From the NCBI RefSeq assembly GCF_001447155.2, contig NZ_CP014754.1, positions 806,001 to 870,000 of the forward strand: DNA of 64,000 nt, given 5' to 3'. Below are positions 26,825-37,513 of the stretch, in pieces (the stretch's first letter is position 1; each line of letters opens with the position of its first letter). This DNA comes from Marinobacter sp. LQ44 (GTDB lineage Bacteria > Pseudomonadota > Gammaproteobacteria > Pseudomonadales > Oleiphilaceae). Both the position numbers and the translations under genes were made by a program. The notes under the pieces were generated by a model. It made no database searches and was not told the origin of the DNA. It saw only the letters and a list, made by a program, of their open reading frames with translations.

Positions 26825-28002
26825 CAGCCCTGGCGCTCCAGCAACTCGGAAATCGCCATGGCAGCCCGTTCATCGGCATTCTGTTTAAGCGACTGGTGAA
26901 GGTCGGAAAAGGCTTGCTTCAGGTCGGCCCGCTCCTGCTCGTTTTCCAGCCGCTCAAGCACAGCAGCACCCAAACTTTCAGGGGTGGCATCGTCCTGCAA
27001 CAGTTCCGGCACTAATGGTTTCTGGGCGAGCAGGTTCGGTAACGCCACCCAGGGCACTTTTACCAGTCGCGACAGCAACTTGTAACTGAAGTTGCTCAGT
27101 CGGTAGCCCACCACCATTGGCTTTTTGAGCAACATCGCTTCGAGGGTCGCGGTACCCGAGGCAAGCAGCACCACATCACTGGCAGCCATCACCTCCCGGG
27201 AGCGGCCACGAACCAGCGTGACCGGCAACTTGACTTCCAAGGACTCCACCAACCCCTGAACCTGCCGTTCCCGGTCCCGGTTTACACAGGGAATCACCAA
27301 CTGGATATCTGGCCTGCGGGCCTGTAGCCATCGGGATGCCTCCAGGAACAGCGTCCCAAGGCGTTCCACCTCCCCCCCCCGGCTACCAGGCAAGACAGCC
27401 AGTACCGGCTTGTCTTGCTCAAGCCCAAGGCTCTCCCGGGCGGAGCCGGTATCCGGTTCCATGGGAATACGATCAGCCAGGGGGTGCCCCACGAAAGCGA
27501 CCGGCACCTGGTGCTCTTCGTAGAAACGGGCTTCAAAGGGAAACAGCGTGAGCATCAGGTCCACAGACTTGGCAATCTTGAAAATGCGCTTCTGACGCCA
27601 GGCCCATACCGAAGGGCTCACATAATGAACCGAGGGAATACCTGCCTCCCGACACCGGCGCTCGATAGCCAGGGTGAAATCCGGAGAATCAATGCCAATC
27701 ACGACATCCGGCGGCGTAGCGAAAAAATAGTCCAGCAAGCGGGCGCGGATACTGAACAATTCGCGAATACGCCCCAATACTTCCACCAACCCCATAACGG
27801 ATAACCGCTCCATGGGGACCAAAGAATGAAAGCCTTCAGCGATCATTTCGTCGCCGCCAATACCGACAAAGCGAGCATTCGGATAGCGTTTGCGGAGAGA
27901 CCGGATAAGCCCGGCACCGAGGATATCCCCCGATGCCTCACCGGCGATAATGGCAATGGTCAACTTGCGGGAACTGACCATGTCAGCCTGTGCGTGCGTC
28001 AC
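26824..28002 (-). CDS. lpxB: Lipid-A-disaccharide synthase
   Basis: A 392-residue LpxB (GT19): [17 protein letters not shown], the GIDSPDFTL and [13 protein letters not shown] motifs, [13 protein letters not shown], and the C-terminal [19 protein letters not shown]. It joins UDP-diacylglucosamine and lipid X into the lipid A disaccharide at the inner membrane. A GTG at 28002 is chosen because a strong AGGAGG lies six bases upstream; an ATG at 27981 is possible but has a weak site. The coding strand has a run of nine G at the SRGGE codons (27372-27380), a possible slippage or sequencing-error site. Follows lpxA by 18 bases. Confidence 0.94.
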   Translation of the reverse strand: MTHAQADMVSSRKLTIAIIAGEASGDILGAGLIRSLRKRYPNARFVGIGGDEMIAEGFHSLVPMERLSVMGLVEVLGRIRELFSIRARLLDYFFATPPDVVIGIDSPDFTLAIERRCREAGIPSVHYVSPSVWAWRQKRIFKIAKSVDLMLTLFPFEARFYEEHQVPVAFVGHPLADRIPMEPDTGSARESLGLEQDKPVLAVLPGSRGGEVERLGTLFLEASRWLQARRPDIQLVIPCVNRDRERQVQGLVESLEVKLPVTLVRGRSREVMAASDVVLLASGTATLEAMLLKKPMVVGYRLSNFSYKLLSRLVKVPWVALPNLLAQKPLVPELLQDDATPESLGAAVLERLENEQERADLKQAFSDLHQSLKQNADERAAMAISELLERQG

Positions 28003-28020
28003 CGGCAGCCTCCTGCCGGA

Positions 28021-28812
28021 TCAGCGGATGATGCCGCGATCCGCTCCCCGGAGCGAGTCGATCAGCGGGCGAACCTCTGGCACGTCAGCAAAGCTGCCCT
28101 CAAGTTCTTCCAGTGCCTGCTCTGTGGTCAGGCCCTGACGGTAGATCACCTTATAGGCCCGGCGTAAGGTCAACAAAACTTCCTTGCTGAAACCCCGGCG
28201 CTTAAGCCCCTCCACGTTCATGCCGTGGGGCTGGGCTGATTGCCCGCTAGCCATGACATAAGCGGGGATATCCTTGAGCACGATACTGCCACCGGCCGCC
28301 ATGCTGTGAGGCCCGATATGGCAGAACTGATGCACCATGGTGCCGCCGCCGAGGATGGCGTAATCACCCACGGTAACGTGACCCGCCAGGGTGGCACAGT
28401 TCGCCAGAATGGTGTTGTCTCCAACGCAGCAGTCGTGGGCAACATGCACGTAGGCCATCAGCAGGTTGCCATTGCCAATGCGGGTTTCGCCCCGATCCTG
28501 GATGGTTCCACGGTGGATGGTGCAGTTCTCGCGGATAACGTTGTTGTCGCCGATCACCAGTGTGGTTGGCTCACCGGCGTACTTCTTGTCCTGACACTCT
28601 TCCCCGATACTGGAGAACTGGAAAATGCGGTTATTGCGACCGATAGCCGTCGGGCCCTTGATCACCACATGGGAAAGAATCTCGGTGCCCTCACCGATTT
28701 CCACTCCCGGGCCAATGTAACTCCAGGGACCTACCGTAACGTTATCCGCCAGTTTGGCTGACGGGTCCACAATCGCCTGAGGATGGACACCCGACCAGTC
28801 ATTTGTCGCCAT
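28021..28812 (-). CDS. lpxA: UDP-N-acetylglucosamine acyltransferase
   Basis: A 263-residue left-handed beta-helix enzyme with hexapeptide repeats from the start (IHPQAIVDPSA-type: VHPQAIVDPSAKL), NTIHRG-like NCTIHRGT, the catalytic HVAHDCCVG (His of the HVAHD motif) and GMNVEGLKRRGFS near the helical C-terminus. It adds the first acyl chain to UDP-GlcNAc from acyl-ACP. The ATG at 28812 overlaps the fabZ stop (TGATG), indicating translational coupling. The usual fabZ-lpxA-lpxB order. Confidence 0.96.
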   Translation of the reverse strand: MATNDWSGVHPQAIVDPSAKLADNVTVGPWSYIGPGVEIGEGTEILSHVVIKGPTAIGRNNRIFQFSSIGEECQDKKYAGEPTTLVIGDNNVIRENCTIHRGTIQDRGETRIGNGNLLMAYVHVAHDCCVGDNTILANCATLAGHVTVGDYAILGGGTMVHQFCHIGPHSMAAGGSIVLKDIPAYVMASGQSAQPHGMNVEGLKRRGFSKEVLLTLRRAYKVIYRQGLTTEQALEELEGSFADVPEVRPLIDSLRGADRGIIR

Positions 28813-29249
28813 CAAACTTCTCTCTCAGCGGTCAATATTTCTGCAACGCACGCGACTTCTCCGTCCACCAATGCGCGGCATTCGAATTTCCAGATACCAC
28901 GCTTGCCAGACACAAACTCGGATTCCATATCCAGGCGGTCTCCCGGCAGCACGGGACGCTTGAAGCGCACTTTACTGGAGCCAGCCAAATATTGTATCAC
29001 GCCATCAGACGGTTTCCGTTCCACGGTCACAAAACCGAGAATTCCGGAAAGTTGCGCCATGGCCTCAATAATCAGCACCCCGGGCATAATCGGGTTGTCC
29101 GGGAAATGCCCGGTGAAGAAAGGCTCATTGAAGGAGATATTCTTGTATCCCTTAATCGACTTTCCTTTTTCGACTTCGGTTACCCGGTCCACCAGCAGAA
29201 ACGGATAGCGATGCGGCAAATACTCCAGAATTTCATCGATCTTCATCAT
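28812..29249 (-). CDS. fabZ: 3-hydroxyacyl-ACP dehydratase FabZ
   Basis: A 145-residue hot-dog dehydratase: [17 protein letters not shown] with the catalytic His in [32 protein letters not shown] (in parts [10 protein letters not shown] and [11 protein letters not shown]) with catalytic Glu, and [11 protein letters not shown]. It dehydrates 3-hydroxyacyl-ACP in fatty-acid elongation and competes with LpxA/LpxD for hydroxymyristoyl-ACP. Two adjacent ATG codons (29249, 29246) could start it; GAGG lies 10-13 bases upstream. A longer frame upstream is antisense to nothing but lacks family sequence. Confidence 0.95.
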   Translation of the reverse strand: MMKIDEILEYLPHRYPFLLVDRVTEVEKGKSIKGYKNISFNEPFFTGHFPDNPIMPGVLIIEAMAQLSGILGFVTVERKPSDGVIQYLAGSSKVRFKRPVLPGDRLDMESEFVSGKRGIWKFECRALVDGEVACVAEILTAEREV

Positions 29250-29260
29250 CTTGCTTGGCC

Positions 29261-30286
29261 TCAGCCCTTTAGCTTCTTTTCCAGTTCCTTGATCCGCCTC
29301 GCCAGAATATCCAACTGCCTGAAGCGTACCGCATTCTTTCGCCATTGCCGGTTGGTATCTGCGCTGGTACCCGACGAATACACCCCGGGCTCTGCAATGT
29401 CCCCTGTGACCATCGTCATTCCAGTCAGTTGAACCTGATCCGTAATTTCCAGATGGCCGGCAACACCAGCGGCGCCTCCAAACACACAATGCCGACCAAT
29501 CTTTGTACTGCCGGCGATACCCACTTTCGCGGCCATGGCGCTGTGGTCGCCAATGCGCACGTTGTGCGCAACCTGAACCAGGTTATCGATCTTTACACCA
29601 TTGCCAATCACTGTGTCGTCAACCGCACCCCGATCGATCGTGGTATTTGCACCAATCTCTACATCATCCCCGAGCACCACGCCCCCAACCTGAGCAATGC
29701 GGTGCCACACACCACGCTCATTGGCAAAACCAAAGCCATCTGAACCGATGACTGCCCCGCTGAGAATATGACAACGCTGCCCGAGCACCACATCATGGGC
29801 CAGGGTAGCTCGCGGGCGTAGGACTGACTGATCACCGATCCGGGAACGGGCTCCGATGAAACAGCCTGCACCTATGACCACCTGATCTCCGATTTGCGCA
29901 TCCGCTTCAATAACCACGTGCGGGCCGACACTAGCAGATTCAGCAACGGTAGCGGAGGGATCAACCACGGCGCTCGGGTGAATACCGGCAACCGGGACGG
30001 GCGTGGCGTCAAACCAGTGACTGATGCGAGCGTAGCCCAGGTAAGGATTGTCCAATAACAGGACATTGGTCGGAGCATCGGCAGCATTAGCTGGCGACAC
30101 AATGACCGCAGACGCCCTGGTCTGGCCCAGATACTTGGCATAGGCGGGGTTGGCCAGAAAGCTCAGCTGCCCGGGTCCCGCTGCCTGCAGCGTCGCCAAG
30201 CCGGAGATCACTGTATCCGGATCTCCCCTTAGCTCCGCACCCAACGCCTCGGCCAACTCCTCCAAACGAAAGGATTTTTGCACCAT
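29261..30286 (-). CDS. lpxD: UDP-3-O-(3-hydroxymyristoyl)glucosamine N-acyltransferase
   Basis: A 341-residue LpxD. The N-terminal uridine-binding domain (about 1-100, [11 protein letters not shown]) precedes a left-handed beta-helix of hexapeptide repeats. The catalytic His is in the QVAHNVRIG segment, and a C-terminal helix ([15 protein letters not shown]) trimerises. It adds the N-linked hydroxyacyl chain in lipid A synthesis. The ATG has a GAAGG site 5 bases upstream. Lies between skp and fabZ as in most gammaproteobacteria. Confidence 0.96.
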   Translation of the reverse strand: MVQKSFRLEELAEALGAELRGDPDTVISGLATLQAAGPGQLSFLANPAYAKYLGQTRASAVIVSPANAADAPTNVLLLDNPYLGYARISHWFDATPVPVAGIHPSAVVDPSATVAESASVGPHVVIEADAQIGDQVVIGAGCFIGARSRIGDQSVLRPRATLAHDVVLGQRCHILSGAVIGSDGFGFANERGVWHRIAQVGGVVLGDDVEIGANTTIDRGAVDDTVIGNGVKIDNLVQVAHNVRIGDHSAMAAKVGIAGSTKIGRHCVFGGAAGVAGHLEITDQVQLTGMTMVTGDIAEPGVYSSGTSADTNRQWRKNAVRFRQLDILARRIKELEKKLKG

Positions 30287-30327
30287 TGAACCTTCTCCCG
30301 ATGCGGTAGTAACAGGGCGTGGCCAGC

Positions 30328-30825
30328 TTATCGGTTAAGTTTCTCGAGCAATTCGTCGGTCAGGTTCATCTCCGGCTTTACGTAGACTACCGCTTCGCTC
30401 GGCAGGATCAGGTCCAGATTGTGCTCGTCCAGCAATTCTTTAACAGCCGCATCGACCTCAGGCCGGGCATTCTCCAGGAACTGCTGCTTACGTTGGCTAA
30501 CCGTCTGATCCAGGCGCTGTTTAAGGAAATTGAATTCCTGTACTTTCTCCTGAAACTCCCCCGTCAGCTTGTTGCGCTCACTTTCATTCATCATGGCGCC
30601 ATCTTTCTCGAGCCGGTCTTTCAGCTTGCGGGCCTGTTCCTGAGCCTCACGAACCTTGGCTTCTTCGCCGGCAAAATCCTGCTGAAGTTTCTCACTGAAT
30701 GACTGTGCGTCGTTGGACGAAAACAACGCCTGGCGCAGGTCAACCACGCCAATTCTAGTCTCCGCTGCGAGCTGCAGCGAGAATGCCATCAGAGTTGCGC
30801 CAACAATGGCAGATAGACGTTTCAT
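30328..30825 (-). CDS. skp: OmpH/Skp family periplasmic chaperone
   Basis: A 165-residue secreted protein: signal peptide [22 protein letters not shown], then a [12 protein letters not shown] strand and two long charged helices (about 40-110, such as [20 protein letters not shown]) forming the tentacles of a Skp-like trimer. It holds unfolded outer-membrane proteins for delivery to BamA, encoded immediately upstream. The start at 30825 fits the signal peptide better than the upstream codon at 30846. Confidence 0.92.
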   Translation of the reverse strand: MKRLSAIVGATLMAFSLQLAAETRIGVVDLRQALFSSNDAQSFSEKLQQDFAGEEAKVREAQEQARKLKDRLEKDGAMMNESERNKLTGEFQEKVQEFNFLKQRLDQTVSQRKQQFLENARPEVDAAVKELLDEHNLDLILPSEAVVYVKPEMNLTDELLEKLNR

Positions 30826-30870
30826 CGGGAATCTCCTGTGTTTCATCCTTTGTTTTTCTGTTTACTGCAA

Positions 30871-33189
30871 TCAGAAGGTTTGCCCCAGCGAGAACTGGAA
30901 CACCTGAGTATCATCGCCCGGCTTGTCATTAAGCGGTTTCGCCAGACTGAAAGCAAGCGGACCAACCGCGGTAATCCACTGGAAGCTAACACCTGCCGCC
31001 GTCCTTACCTCCTTCAGTTCCGGGTCAAACCCGCGATCAGTATCGAACACCTGCCCCGCGTCGAGGAACAACGACGTACGCATGGAACGTGTGTCGCCTG
31101 CAAAAGGTGTCGGGAAAATCAGTTCCAGGCCAGCTTCAGTCAGCAGGTTACCGCCGAAGGGGTCTGGACTGGAAAAATCAAACTCTGACGGCTCAGCACG
31201 ATTACCGAGGGAATTTGCACGGTAACCACGCACGGAACCATAACCGCCGGAGTAAAAATGCTCAAAGAACGGCATCTGGGTACGATCGCCATAGCCATCC
31301 CCGTAACCCACCTCAGTGCGAGCCCTGACCACCCACCGCTGCGTATCTACCAGCGGGAAATAAAAATCTGTTCTGTGGGTGGCCTTATAGAACGTGAGGT
31401 CACTACCGGGCACCGCCACATCCAGCGACAGAGAATGGCTATAACCGCGAGTAGGCAGCACGCCACGGTTCAGCGTGCTGCGCCGCCAACTGCCGAACAG
31501 GAAATAGTTTGTGAATGAGTCACCTTCGTCGGCGATAAAGTCATTCACTTCAACAGAGGAAAAGATACCCGGCTTCAGGTTGGATTGGGTGACACCCACA
31601 CCGAAATTGAGCCGGGTAATGGCGTCTGTCGGATATCCGAAGGTCAGCCTGGCGCCGTATTCGTCCAGCAAGTAGGAAGAGATATCCTGCTCTTCGAAAT
31701 CGGTTTCTCTGGCAAACAGGCTGAAACCACGGCTAACACCATCGACGGTGTAGTACGGATCCAGATAGGAAATGTTGGCGCTTTTTACGGAGTCACTGAC
31801 ATTCACTCCAAACGACACCCGCTTACCCGTGCCAAAGAAGTTGTTCTCAGAAACCGCCGCACCCAGAATGACACCGGAGTTCTGGGAGAAACCAATAGAC
31901 GCAGACAAGCTGCCTGTAGGCTGTTCGCTGACACTGTAATTCACATCCACCAGATCATCGGTTCCGGGTACCGGAACGGTTTCAACATCCACGGTCTGGA
32001 AGAAGCCCAAACGTTCCAATCGAGTTTTAGAGAACTCAATGCGATCAGATGACGCAACGCCCCCTTCCATCTGGGTCATTTCCTGACGCAACACTTCATC
32101 CTTGGTGGAGATATTGCCCTCAAAATTCACACGCCTGACATAAGCGCGCTTGCCCGGCTCAATAAAAAAGGTCACCGCCGCTGTATTGTCTTCGCCGGGT
32201 TCAGGGACGGCATTGACGTTGGCAAAGGCGTAACCTTCACGTCCGAGACGGAAAGACAATGCCTCGGAGATGGAGGTCATCTGGGCGCGGGAGAACACAT
32301 CTCCCTCTTTAACCGGGATCAGTTTGCGCAACTCTTCTTCTTCGACGATCAGGTTGCCTCGAAGGCGAATGTCCGAAATCGTGTACTGGGGGCCTTCATC
32401 CAGGGAGATGGCGATAAATACCTGCTGCTTGTCGGGTGAAATGGACACCTGGCTGGATTCTACGGTGAAATCCAGATAACCGCGGTCGAGATAAAATGAA
32501 CGCAACGACTCCAGATCACCGCTCAGGCGCTCCCGGGCGTACTTGTCTTTATTGGTAATGGAATTCCACCAGCTGCTGGTGCGCAACTCAAACAGGCTGA
32601 TCAGTTCTTCATCACTGAAATCCTGATTTCCAACAATATTAATGTGCTTGATCGAGGCAACGGTGCCTTCGTTGATATCAAGACGAACCGCTACCCGGTT
32701 TCTTGGAAGCTCTTCAGCCGTGGCACGCACTCGCGCGTTATAACGGCCCTGTGCGATATAAGAGCGCAGGATCTCAAGCTCCAGCCGCTCCAGGGTGGCC
32801 CTGCGGAAAACCTGACCTTCTTCAAGCCCGGCACCCGCAAGCGCATCCATCAACATATCGGTTTCGATGTTCTTGTTGCCGTCGATCTCAATGGACGAAA
32901 TGGAAGGGCGCTCTTTGACCGACAAAATGAGTACACCACTGTCACGGCTGGCTTCGATGTCGGTAAACAGGCCGGTCCTGAACAACTCTTTGATGGCATT
33001 GGCCAGACGGGTCTCGTCGATCTGTTCGCCAATGTTTACCGGAAAAGCCGAGAAGACCGAGCCCGCTGAAACCCGCTGAAGGCCTTCTACCTCGATATCC
33101 GCTACCGTGAATTCATCCGCCAGCACAGGTTTGATACCAGTTGCGGTAATGGCTAGGCCAACGGCTACAGCTAGAAGGGAACGTCTCAT
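30871..33189 (-). CDS. bamA: Outer membrane assembly factor BamA
   Basis: A 772-residue Omp85 protein: signal peptide (about 1-24), five POTRA domains (about 25-425; for example FTVADIEVEGLQRVS, ERPSISSIEIDGNKN, RGYLDFTVESSQVS) and a 16-strand barrel ending in the family-typical QFSLGQTF with C-terminal Phe. The L6 loop VRGYRANSLG holds the conserved VRGY-type motif. It inserts beta-barrel proteins into the outer membrane. Between rseP and skp. Confidence 0.97.
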   Translation of the reverse strand: MRRSLLAVAVGLAITATGIKPVLADEFTVADIEVEGLQRVSAGSVFSAFPVNIGEQIDETRLANAIKELFRTGLFTDIEASRDSGVLILSVKERPSISSIEIDGNKNIETDMLMDALAGAGLEEGQVFRRATLERLELEILRSYIAQGRYNARVRATAEELPRNRVAVRLDINEGTVASIKHINIVGNQDFSDEELISLFELRTSSWWNSITNKDKYARERLSGDLESLRSFYLDRGYLDFTVESSQVSISPDKQQVFIAISLDEGPQYTISDIRLRGNLIVEEEELRKLIPVKEGDVFSRAQMTSISEALSFRLGREGYAFANVNAVPEPGEDNTAAVTFFIEPGKRAYVRRVNFEGNISTKDEVLRQEMTQMEGGVASSDRIEFSKTRLERLGFFQTVDVETVPVPGTDDLVDVNYSVSEQPTGSLSASIGFSQNSGVILGAAVSENNFFGTGKRVSFGVNVSDSVKSANISYLDPYYTVDGVSRGFSLFARETDFEEQDISSYLLDEYGARLTFGYPTDAITRLNFGVGVTQSNLKPGIFSSVEVNDFIADEGDSFTNYFLFGSWRRSTLNRGVLPTRGYSHSLSLDVAVPGSDLTFYKATHRTDFYFPLVDTQRWVVRARTEVGYGDGYGDRTQMPFFEHFYSGGYGSVRGYRANSLGNRAEPSEFDFSSPDPFGGNLLTEAGLELIFPTPFAGDTRSMRTSLFLDAGQVFDTDRGFDPELKEVRTAAGVSFQWITAVGPLAFSLAKPLNDKPGDDTQVFQFSLGQTF

Positions 33190-33234
33190 TCAGTTATATC
33201 GCCTGGTTAATGTGCGGTAAGGAGCCCGCAATTC

Positions 33235-34584
33235 TCACAACCGCATCAGGTCGTTGTAAAGAGCAAACACCATTAAAGTCAGAATCAAAGCCATACCAAT
33301 TCGTAATCCAAGTGCCTGAACCTGTTCAGATACCGGCTTTCGGCGTATGGCCTCGATGGTGTAATACACAATGTGGCCACCATCCAATACAGGAATCGGC
33401 AAAAGATTCAGCACCCCGAGGCTGACACTCAGGTAGGCCAGAAAACGGATAAAATCTTCAAACCCGGAACTGACACTGGCCTCAGCCACTCGGGCAATGG
33501 TAATCGGCCCACTCAGATTGGTGGGCGACAACAGGCCCGTGACCATTTTTTTGATGGCCACCAGCGTCAGTCGGGTATCCGCCCAGGTTTGATGCACCGC
33601 ATTCGGAATGGCTGCAAAGGGGCCGTAACGAACTTCACGCAGCAACTCGTCTGGCCAGGTGATCGCTTCGACACCTGCACCCACGAAGCCAATTTCCTGG
33701 CCATCGTCGAGGGTTCGGGTAGCCGGGCGAACGGTAAGCTCCAGGGGCGTCCCATCACGCTCTATGGACAGCTCAAGGTCGGTTTCAGGCGCATTCCTGA
33801 TATAGTCCACCAGGGCAAACCAGTCGGCCACCGGCTCGCCGTCCACGGCAACAATACGATCGCCACTCCGAAGCCCTGCGGCAGCAGCCCGGCCATCGCT
33901 GGTGACCTGCCCCAACACAGCCGGCACCGCCGGTCGCCAGGGCGTGATACCAAATTCTGCCAGGGGGTTGGGCGTATCATTGCTCAGGCGCCAGCCATTC
34001 AGGGCTCCGTCGACTGTGCCCCTTGATCCGTTCTGTGACACCTCAAGTGTCACCAGGCCATGCTCTCCGGTTCGCTCCAACAGGCGCATGTTAATATCAC
34101 GCCAGGACGTCACCCGGTGACCATCCACAGCATGGATTTCCATGCCCTGCTGCAACCCTGCCCTGTCGGCCACACTGCCGGGCGTCACATCCCCTACCAC
34201 CGGCGCAACGGTTGTTACACCCACTACGCTCAGCAACCAGTAGGCGAATATGGCAAACAGGAAATTCGCCAGCGGGCCGGCAGCTGCGATGGCAATTCTC
34301 TGGGACGGCGGCTTGGAGGTAAAGGCCTGATCTTTCAGCCCCTCCGGTACGGGGCCTTCCCGTTCATCGAGCATCTTGACGTAGCCGCCCAACGGGATCG
34401 CCGCCACCGCAAACTCGGTACCGTGGCGATCGTACCAGGAAAACAAGGGTTTACCGAAGCCCACAGAAAATCTGAGCACCTTGACCCCGCACCGCCGGGC
34501 CACCCAGAAGTGACCATACTCGTGCAGGGTCACCAGGATTCCCAGTGTTAACGCAAGTGCCAGAACGGTTTGAATAATCTGCAT
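33235..34584 (-). CDS. rseP: Site-2 zinc metalloprotease RseP
   Basis: A 449-residue membrane protease with HEYGHF at 21-26 (HExxH in TM1), two tandem PDZ domains in the middle (the first around VADRAGLQQGMEIHAV, the second around AAAGLRSGDRIVAVDGE) and the second active-site motif NLLPIPVLDGGHI. It performs the second, intramembrane cut of the anti-sigma factor RseA in the sigma-E envelope-stress cascade, fitting its place beside bamA and skp. Four TM segments expected. Confidence 0.96.
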   Translation of the reverse strand: MQIIQTVLALALTLGILVTLHEYGHFWVARRCGVKVLRFSVGFGKPLFSWYDRHGTEFAVAAIPLGGYVKMLDEREGPVPEGLKDQAFTSKPPSQRIAIAAAGPLANFLFAIFAYWLLSVVGVTTVAPVVGDVTPGSVADRAGLQQGMEIHAVDGHRVTSWRDINMRLLERTGEHGLVTLEVSQNGSRGTVDGALNGWRLSNDTPNPLAEFGITPWRPAVPAVLGQVTSDGRAAAAGLRSGDRIVAVDGEPVADWFALVDYIRNAPETDLELSIERDGTPLELTVRPATRTLDDGQEIGFVGAGVEAITWPDELLREVRYGPFAAIPNAVHQTWADTRLTLVAIKKMVTGLLSPTNLSGPITIARVAEASVSSGFEDFIRFLAYLSVSLGVLNLLPIPVLDGGHIVYYTIEAIRRKPVSEQVQALGLRIGMALILTLMVFALYNDLMRL

Positions 34585-34633
34585 AGAGTTTCCGGTTTGA
34601 GGCCGTCGGCCAAGATGAACATTCCCGCAGGAC

Positions 34634-35818
34634 TCAGACAGACAGCAGGCTTATCTGTTCCCTGGCCCGGCTGCGAGCCTCGGCATCCTTCCCAAATATG
34701 GTATCGAAGTCGCTCGCCGGAACGACCGGCGTCGCCGCCAAAGTCCGCTCTATGATAACGGGGATATCGGCGAAGCACAGCTTGCCGTCCAGAAACGCCT
34801 CCACTGCCACCTCGTTGGCGGCATTCAGCACCGCTGGTGCCGTGCCACCACTGGCAAAAGCCTCGGCGGCCAGCCGCAGGCAGGGGAAGCGCTGGAGATC
34901 CGGTCGTTCAAAATGGAATTTACCAATGGCAAACAGGTCCAGAGGTGCAACCCCCGCTTCGATACGCTCGGGCCAGGCCAGCCCGTTGGCAATTGGCGTA
35001 CGCATGTCCGGGCTTCCAAGTTGGGCAAGAACGGAACCGTCCGTGTACTCCACCATGGAATGAATAATACTCTCCGGATGAACGTGAACCTCAACCCGGT
35101 CTGGCGTGGTATTGAACAGCCAGCAGGCCTCAATCAGCTCCAGCCCTTTGTTCATGAGCGTGGCGGAGTCGACCGAAATCTTCTGGCCCATCGACCAGTT
35201 CGGGTGCGCACAGGCCTGAGACGGAGTAACGCTGCGGAGCTCTTCTGCTGCCAGGGTTCGAAACGGCCCACCAGAGGCGGTCAGCAGGATCCGGGTAATA
35301 CCGGCGGCCTTCGGATCCCGAATTTTGTCTGCTGGCATACACTGGAAAATGGCGTTGTGCTCGGAGTCGATGGGCAGCAACTCCGAGCCTGAGGCGATTA
35401 CCGCGTCCATAAACAACTGGCCAGACATCACCAACGCTTCCTTGTTGGCCAGCAGTACCCGTTTCCCGGCCCGCACCGCCGATAAGGTGGGTGCCAGTCC
35501 CGCGGCGCCAACAATGGCGGCCATGACGGTGTCGGCGTCTTTCGCAGCGGCTACGGCACAGAGCCCTGCCTCACCGCCAAGCACCTGAATATCCGGACAA
35601 TCGACCAGCAACTCCCTGAGCTGGTCCGCAGCAGGTTCACTGGCCATGACAGCAACCTTGGGGCGAAACTCCCGGCACAGGGTCGCCAATTCCGATGCCC
35701 TTGTGCCCGCTGTCAGCGCGTAGACCGAGAACCGGCCCGGGTGTCGGCGAATCACATCCAGGGTGCTGAGCCCGATAGAGCCCGTTGCCCCCAATACGGT
35801 AATGCAACGTGTTGTCAT
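34634..35818 (-). CDS. ispC: 1-deoxy-D-xylulose 5-phosphate reductoisomerase
   Basis: A 394-residue IspC (Dxr). The NADPH site is [13 protein letters not shown] near the start; [25 protein letters not shown] (metal-binding D, E) and LTASGGPFR follow, then [19 protein letters not shown] (in parts [13 protein letters not shown]). It makes MEP, the committed step of non-mevalonate isoprenoid synthesis, feeding UppS encoded two genes upstream. The ATG at 35818 lies two bases after the cdsA stop; an in-frame TTG at 35845 is less likely. Confidence 0.96.
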   Translation of the reverse strand: MTTRCITVLGATGSIGLSTLDVIRRHPGRFSVYALTAGTRASELATLCREFRPKVAVMASEPAADQLRELLVDCPDIQVLGGEAGLCAVAAAKDADTVMAAIVGAAGLAPTLSAVRAGKRVLLANKEALVMSGQLFMDAVIASGSELLPIDSEHNAIFQCMPADKIRDPKAAGITRILLTASGGPFRTLAAEELRSVTPSQACAHPNWSMGQKISVDSATLMNKGLELIEACWLFNTTPDRVEVHVHPESIIHSMVEYTDGSVLAQLGSPDMRTPIANGLAWPERIEAGVAPLDLFAIGKFHFERPDLQRFPCLRLAAEAFASGGTAPAVLNAANEVAVEAFLDGKLCFADIPVIIERTLAATPVVPASDFDTIFGKDAEARSRAREQISLLSV

Positions 35819-35820
35819 AG

Positions 35821-36660
35821 TTACCAGTGACCGGTGGTCAACCAACCCAGCAGGGTGATTATCAGGGCAAACACAGGAATGGCGGCGGTCAGGCTATCAA
35901 TGCGATCCATGATCCCGCCATGGCCGGGCAGCAACTGACTGCTGTCCTTGATCCCCCGGAATCGCTTGAGCATGCTTTCAAGAAGGTCGCCCAGCACCGA
36001 CACAAAACCGGTGACCAATGTGGCAACGATCAACAGAGCCATTTGAACAGGCGTGGCGGCAGCCAGCAGACTGGCAACAACGGCGAGCAAGGCGACCGCC
36101 GCCAGACCTCCCCACACACCGGCCCAGGACTTACCAGGGCTGACCCGGGGCGCCAGCTTGGCCTTGCCGAACGCTCTGCCCGCAAAATAGGCGCCAATAT
36201 CAGCCACCCAGACCACAAGAAATATGTAGAGGATCGCCAGACGGTTATCTGCCAGGTCACCGAACTGAAAACCTCCGGTTCGCAGGTGGTTCAACCCCAC
36301 CCAGGCCGGAATCAGCACCAGCAGGCCCATCACCGCCCGCACGGGCACGACACCCCAGGAATCCGATCCAGCCGGATACCGGCGCACCAGCCAGAAGCAC
36401 ACCAGCCACCAAATCACGGCAAGCCAGAGCACAGCCACCGAAGGCACGTTCAGCAGCCCATAGAGTAACGCCGCAACAACAGCGGCGTAGATCACCCGAC
36501 CCGGCTGCGCCTCAATGCCCGACATATTCGCCCATTCCCAGGCACCCAAGGTAATAATCGCGCCGGTGAACAGGGCAAACCCCAGGGGCGACGTAAAAAA
36601 GATGCCGCCAATCGCGATGGGAGCAAGAATAAGAGCTGTGATGATGCGGGTTTTTAACAC
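35821..36660 (-). CDS. cdsA: Phosphatidate cytidylyltransferase
   Basis: About 279 residues with seven or more TM segments and the C-terminal CDS signature [18 protein letters not shown] followed by [14 protein letters not shown], whose acidic residues bind metal. It makes CDP-diacylglycerol for all phospholipids. The GTG at 36660 is chosen because [14 protein letters not shown] aligns with the family start; a longer frame begins at 36705 inside uppS. Only 19 bases separate it from uppS. Confidence 0.94.
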   Translation of the reverse strand: MLKTRIITALILAPIAIGGIFFTSPLGFALFTGAIITLGAWEWANMSGIEAQPGRVIYAAVVAALLYGLLNVPSVAVLWLAVIWWLVCFWLVRRYPAGSDSWGVVPVRAVMGLLVLIPAWVGLNHLRTGGFQFGDLADNRLAILYIFLVVWVADIGAYFAGRAFGKAKLAPRVSPGKSWAGVWGGLAAVALLAVVASLLAAATPVQMALLIVATLVTGFVSVLGDLLESMLKRFRGIKDSSQLLPGHGGIMDRIDSLTAAIPVFALIITLLGWLTTGHW

Positions 36661-36679
36661 GGTATAAGTCGCTGTATCG

Positions 36680-37450
36680 TTATTGTTGTGAAGCTCGCGC
36701 CGCAATCTGGTCGTCGGTTTGCCCGAAACGACGCTGGCGACGGCTGTAGGCTTCCAATGCCTTGCGCATTTCCTCAGCCTTGAAATCCGGCCAGTAAACG
36801 CTGGAAAAGTAGAACTCGGTATAGGCCAGGTGCCACAACAGGAAGTTGCTGATGCGCTGCTCGCCGGCGGTACGGATCATCAGGTCCGGCATCGGCAGGT
36901 CGCCGATACTGAGGTGCTGCTGGATCAGGTCGTCGGTAATGTCTGACGGTTCAAGTTGACCAATCCGAACCTGCTCTGCCACTTTTCGGGTTGCCTGGGT
37001 TATGTCCCAGTGGCCCCCGTAGTTCGCCGCAATCACCAGAGTCATCGCTGTGTTGTCGCGGGTCAGGGCCTCGGCTTTGTCCATATGTTCCTGGAGCGCC
37101 GGATTGAAAGCCGAGCGATCACCGATTATGCGCAAGCGGATATTGTTGCGATGGAGCTTCCGGACCTCGCGCTCAAGGGCAATCAGGAAAAGCCTCATCA
37201 ACGCCGACACTTCGTCTTTCGGGCGACGCCAGTTCTCACTGGAAAAAGCGAACAGAGTGAGTACCTCCACCCCTTCCCTGGCGCAGGTTTCCACCACGGC
37301 CTTTACCGCATCCACACCAGCCTTGTGACCAGCCACTCCCTTGAGCCGATGAGCCTTGGCCCAGCGGTTATTGCCATCCATGATAATGGCCACATGCCGG
37401 GGACAGTTGTCTGCCATCACCGGAATTTCTGCGGTTATTTGTGCCGTCAT
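36680..37450 (-). CDS. uppS: Undecaprenyl diphosphate synthase
   Basis: A 256-residue cis-prenyltransferase: HVAIIMDGNNRWAKAH (catalytic D of MDGN), GHKAGVDAVKAVV, FAFSSENWRRP, the DLMIRTAGEQRISNFLLW motif and YTEFYFSSVYWPDF. It builds the C55 lipid carrier for cell-wall and polysaccharide synthesis from IPP. The ATG at 37450 has GAGGG six bases upstream; a longer frame to 37474 adds eight unconserved residues. Confidence 0.96.
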   Translation of the reverse strand: MTAQITAEIPVMADNCPRHVAIIMDGNNRWAKAHRLKGVAGHKAGVDAVKAVVETCAREGVEVLTLFAFSSENWRRPKDEVSALMRLFLIALEREVRKLHRNNIRLRIIGDRSAFNPALQEHMDKAEALTRDNTAMTLVIAANYGGHWDITQATRKVAEQVRIGQLEPSDITDDLIQQHLSIGDLPMPDLMIRTAGEQRISNFLLWHLAYTEFYFSSVYWPDFKAEEMRKALEAYSRRQRRFGQTDDQIAARASQQ

Positions 37451-37513
37451 GAAACCCTCTGTGCGGCGGAGCATCCACCCCGCCGCGTGCTTTCTACTGA
37501 ATGGACCCGGCGA

